NCBI GenBank assembly: GCA_903632075.3 | Contig: CAHIKZ030000580.1 | Span: forward strand, 407,501 to 471,500 | DNA length: 64,000 nucleotides | DNA from: Acanthosepion pharaonis | Lineage: Eukaryota > Mollusca > Cephalopoda > Sepiida > Sepiidae | Direction: 5' to 3' | In this document: piece after piece, positions 1 through 64,000 of the stretch | How positions within the stretch are numbered: the stretch's first letter is position 1 | How the letters are laid out: each line of letters begins with the position of its first letter | The notes under the pieces: generated by a model | What the model was told of the DNA's origin: nothing | The model's database searches: none | The model's input: the letters and a program-made list of their open reading frames with translations, nothing else | Made by a program: the position numbers and the translations under genes

Positions 1-282
1 ATGATGATTTACACATGTTAATACCCATATGTCTTTTGCTTAGGCAATAAAATTCAATGAGAAAGATCTGATTAAGTCAGACGATTTCACGAATAAGATG
101 CCGGTCTCATCAACCTTTATTGTGTGCCAAGCAGTTGAAACAGTTTCAAAAACTGATATTTTAAACATTACGAGATTAGGCTTAAATCTTTACTGAATCT
201 GCTTGATAAATAAATAGCATTATATGTAATTATAAAACATCCGTCCAAAATGACATCAAATTATATGAAACGATTCACTTAC

Positions 283-63111
<62,829 letters not shown>

Positions 63112-63134
63112 CTGAAAAATAAATAAAAATCAGG

Positions 63135-63534
63135 ATATGCACTTTTAGCCATTATTAAGGATTTATTTTATCTTTATTCATTTAATTGAATATATGGATT
63201 GTTTTGTATCTACAGTTATAGGAATGTTTTATCGCCCAAACATGGTCAGCACTTTGTGGTCGTACGCATAGTTGATATTATCGAGTGTTGGTTTTTTCTT
63301 TTTTTATTAATAATACTTCCATTATTTTTAGTCTTTTTTACATATAGATGAGGCCATTATATTTTTGTTATCAACGACTAGGTTACAGATAGTGTTTGGA
63401 GGTCTCCATGTATATTTAAATGAGACCTAACTGAGCTATGGTCAAAAAAATATAATGTGAGTTTCTTGTTAAGATTTTTGTAGTATATCGAATATAATTA
63501 TTTACGTATTTGGATGAGTTTTTAACGAAACAAG
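63135..63534 (+). repeat. Dispersed repeat R, copy 2
   Basis: It parallels 53525-53936 with the same order of blocks and ends at GAGTTTTTAACGAAACAAGC, followed by a (CA)n tract. Confidence 0.85.
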
Positions 63535-63602
<68 letters not shown>

Positions 63603-63622
63603 CAAATATATACATATATATA
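63535..63622. repeat. (CA)n-(TA)n microsatellite
   Basis: About 70 bp of CA with single interruptions, then a short TA run. Confidence 0.97.
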
Positions 63623-64000
63623 TAAAAGAGACAAAGTCCGGCAATTATTTTAAGACATTTTATGTTTATACATTCTTTCTATAGATACAAATGTTTAAGT
63701 AAATGCTCTGTTTATAATAAACAGTATTAACAACATTTACCGGCCTGAATGTCCGAGAAATTTTCATAGAAAATATTCGTCCTCTAACTTTTAGGCTCCT
63801 ATCATCCGATTTTTTAATTATAAATAGCGTAGCGTAAATTAATAAATCCGTTTTTCAGTATATCTTCAACCAGGATTTAAATAGAATAGTCAAATTTTCG
63901 CATAGTCAAATGAAAGTTCCTTTTCGTAAATTATTTCACGCTTTTAAAGTATTTTCATAAATCAGTTTGTACAGTAAATTGAAAAATGCCCAACCGACAC
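63623..64000 (-). other. Intron upstream of E1, nothing recognised
   Basis: AT-rich sequence between the microsatellite and the window edge. No exon with good splice sites and cadherin text was seen. Confidence 0.5.

Overview
The window looks like one intron-rich stretch of an AT-rich invertebrate genome, most consistent with a mollusc and probably a cephalopod. The reasons are split genes with GT-AG introns, dense long (TA)n, (CA)n, (GA)n and (TTC)n microsatellites, and many decayed LINE, Penelope-like, Tc1/mariner and SINE copies. The taxon is an inference. Nothing bacterial, viral or operon-like is visible.

Almost all recognisable coding sequence belongs to one minus-strand gene that crosses the whole window and runs off both ends. 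I assembled 32 consecutive exons, from E1 (62994-63111, most N-terminal) to E32 (283-474). They join without a stop or frame break into 4,788 nt, or 1,596 codons, carrying 14 complete and 2 partial extracellular cadherin repeats (numbered here EC1w-EC16w). No signal peptide, EGF, laminin-G, transmembrane or cytoplasmic part lies in the window, so this is the middle of a giant Fat/Dachsous/CDH23-type cadherin whose exact family I cannot name.

The protein has two architectures. The N-terminal part (E1-E14, about 63.1-33.8 kb) has irregular exons, some introns in phase 1 or 2, and several canonical Ca2+ motifs (LDRE/LDYE, DQNDNAP, DANDHAP). The C-terminal part (E15-E32, about 31.7-0.3 kb) is strictly modular. 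Each repeat is encoded by one long exon (180-195 nt) and one short exon (120-141 nt), with phase-0 introns throughout. Its linkers read RN-x-N-x-P instead of DxNDNxP, and the DRE motif is gone.

The introns (99 bp to about 4.2 kb) hold the rest. There are at least four non-LTR retrotransposon groups, mostly 3' ends, and a Penelope-like relic. Relics of Tc1, mariner and maT-type DNA transposons are also present. There is a pogo-like MITE with perfect inverted ends, a 5S-rRNA-derived SINE family (three copies), and a tRNA-derived SINE family (two copies). The remainder is foldback elements, one long-inverted-repeat element of about 1.4 kb, a purine-rich minisatellite field, and microsatellites. 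I found no second convincing protein-coding gene, tRNA gene or CRISPR.
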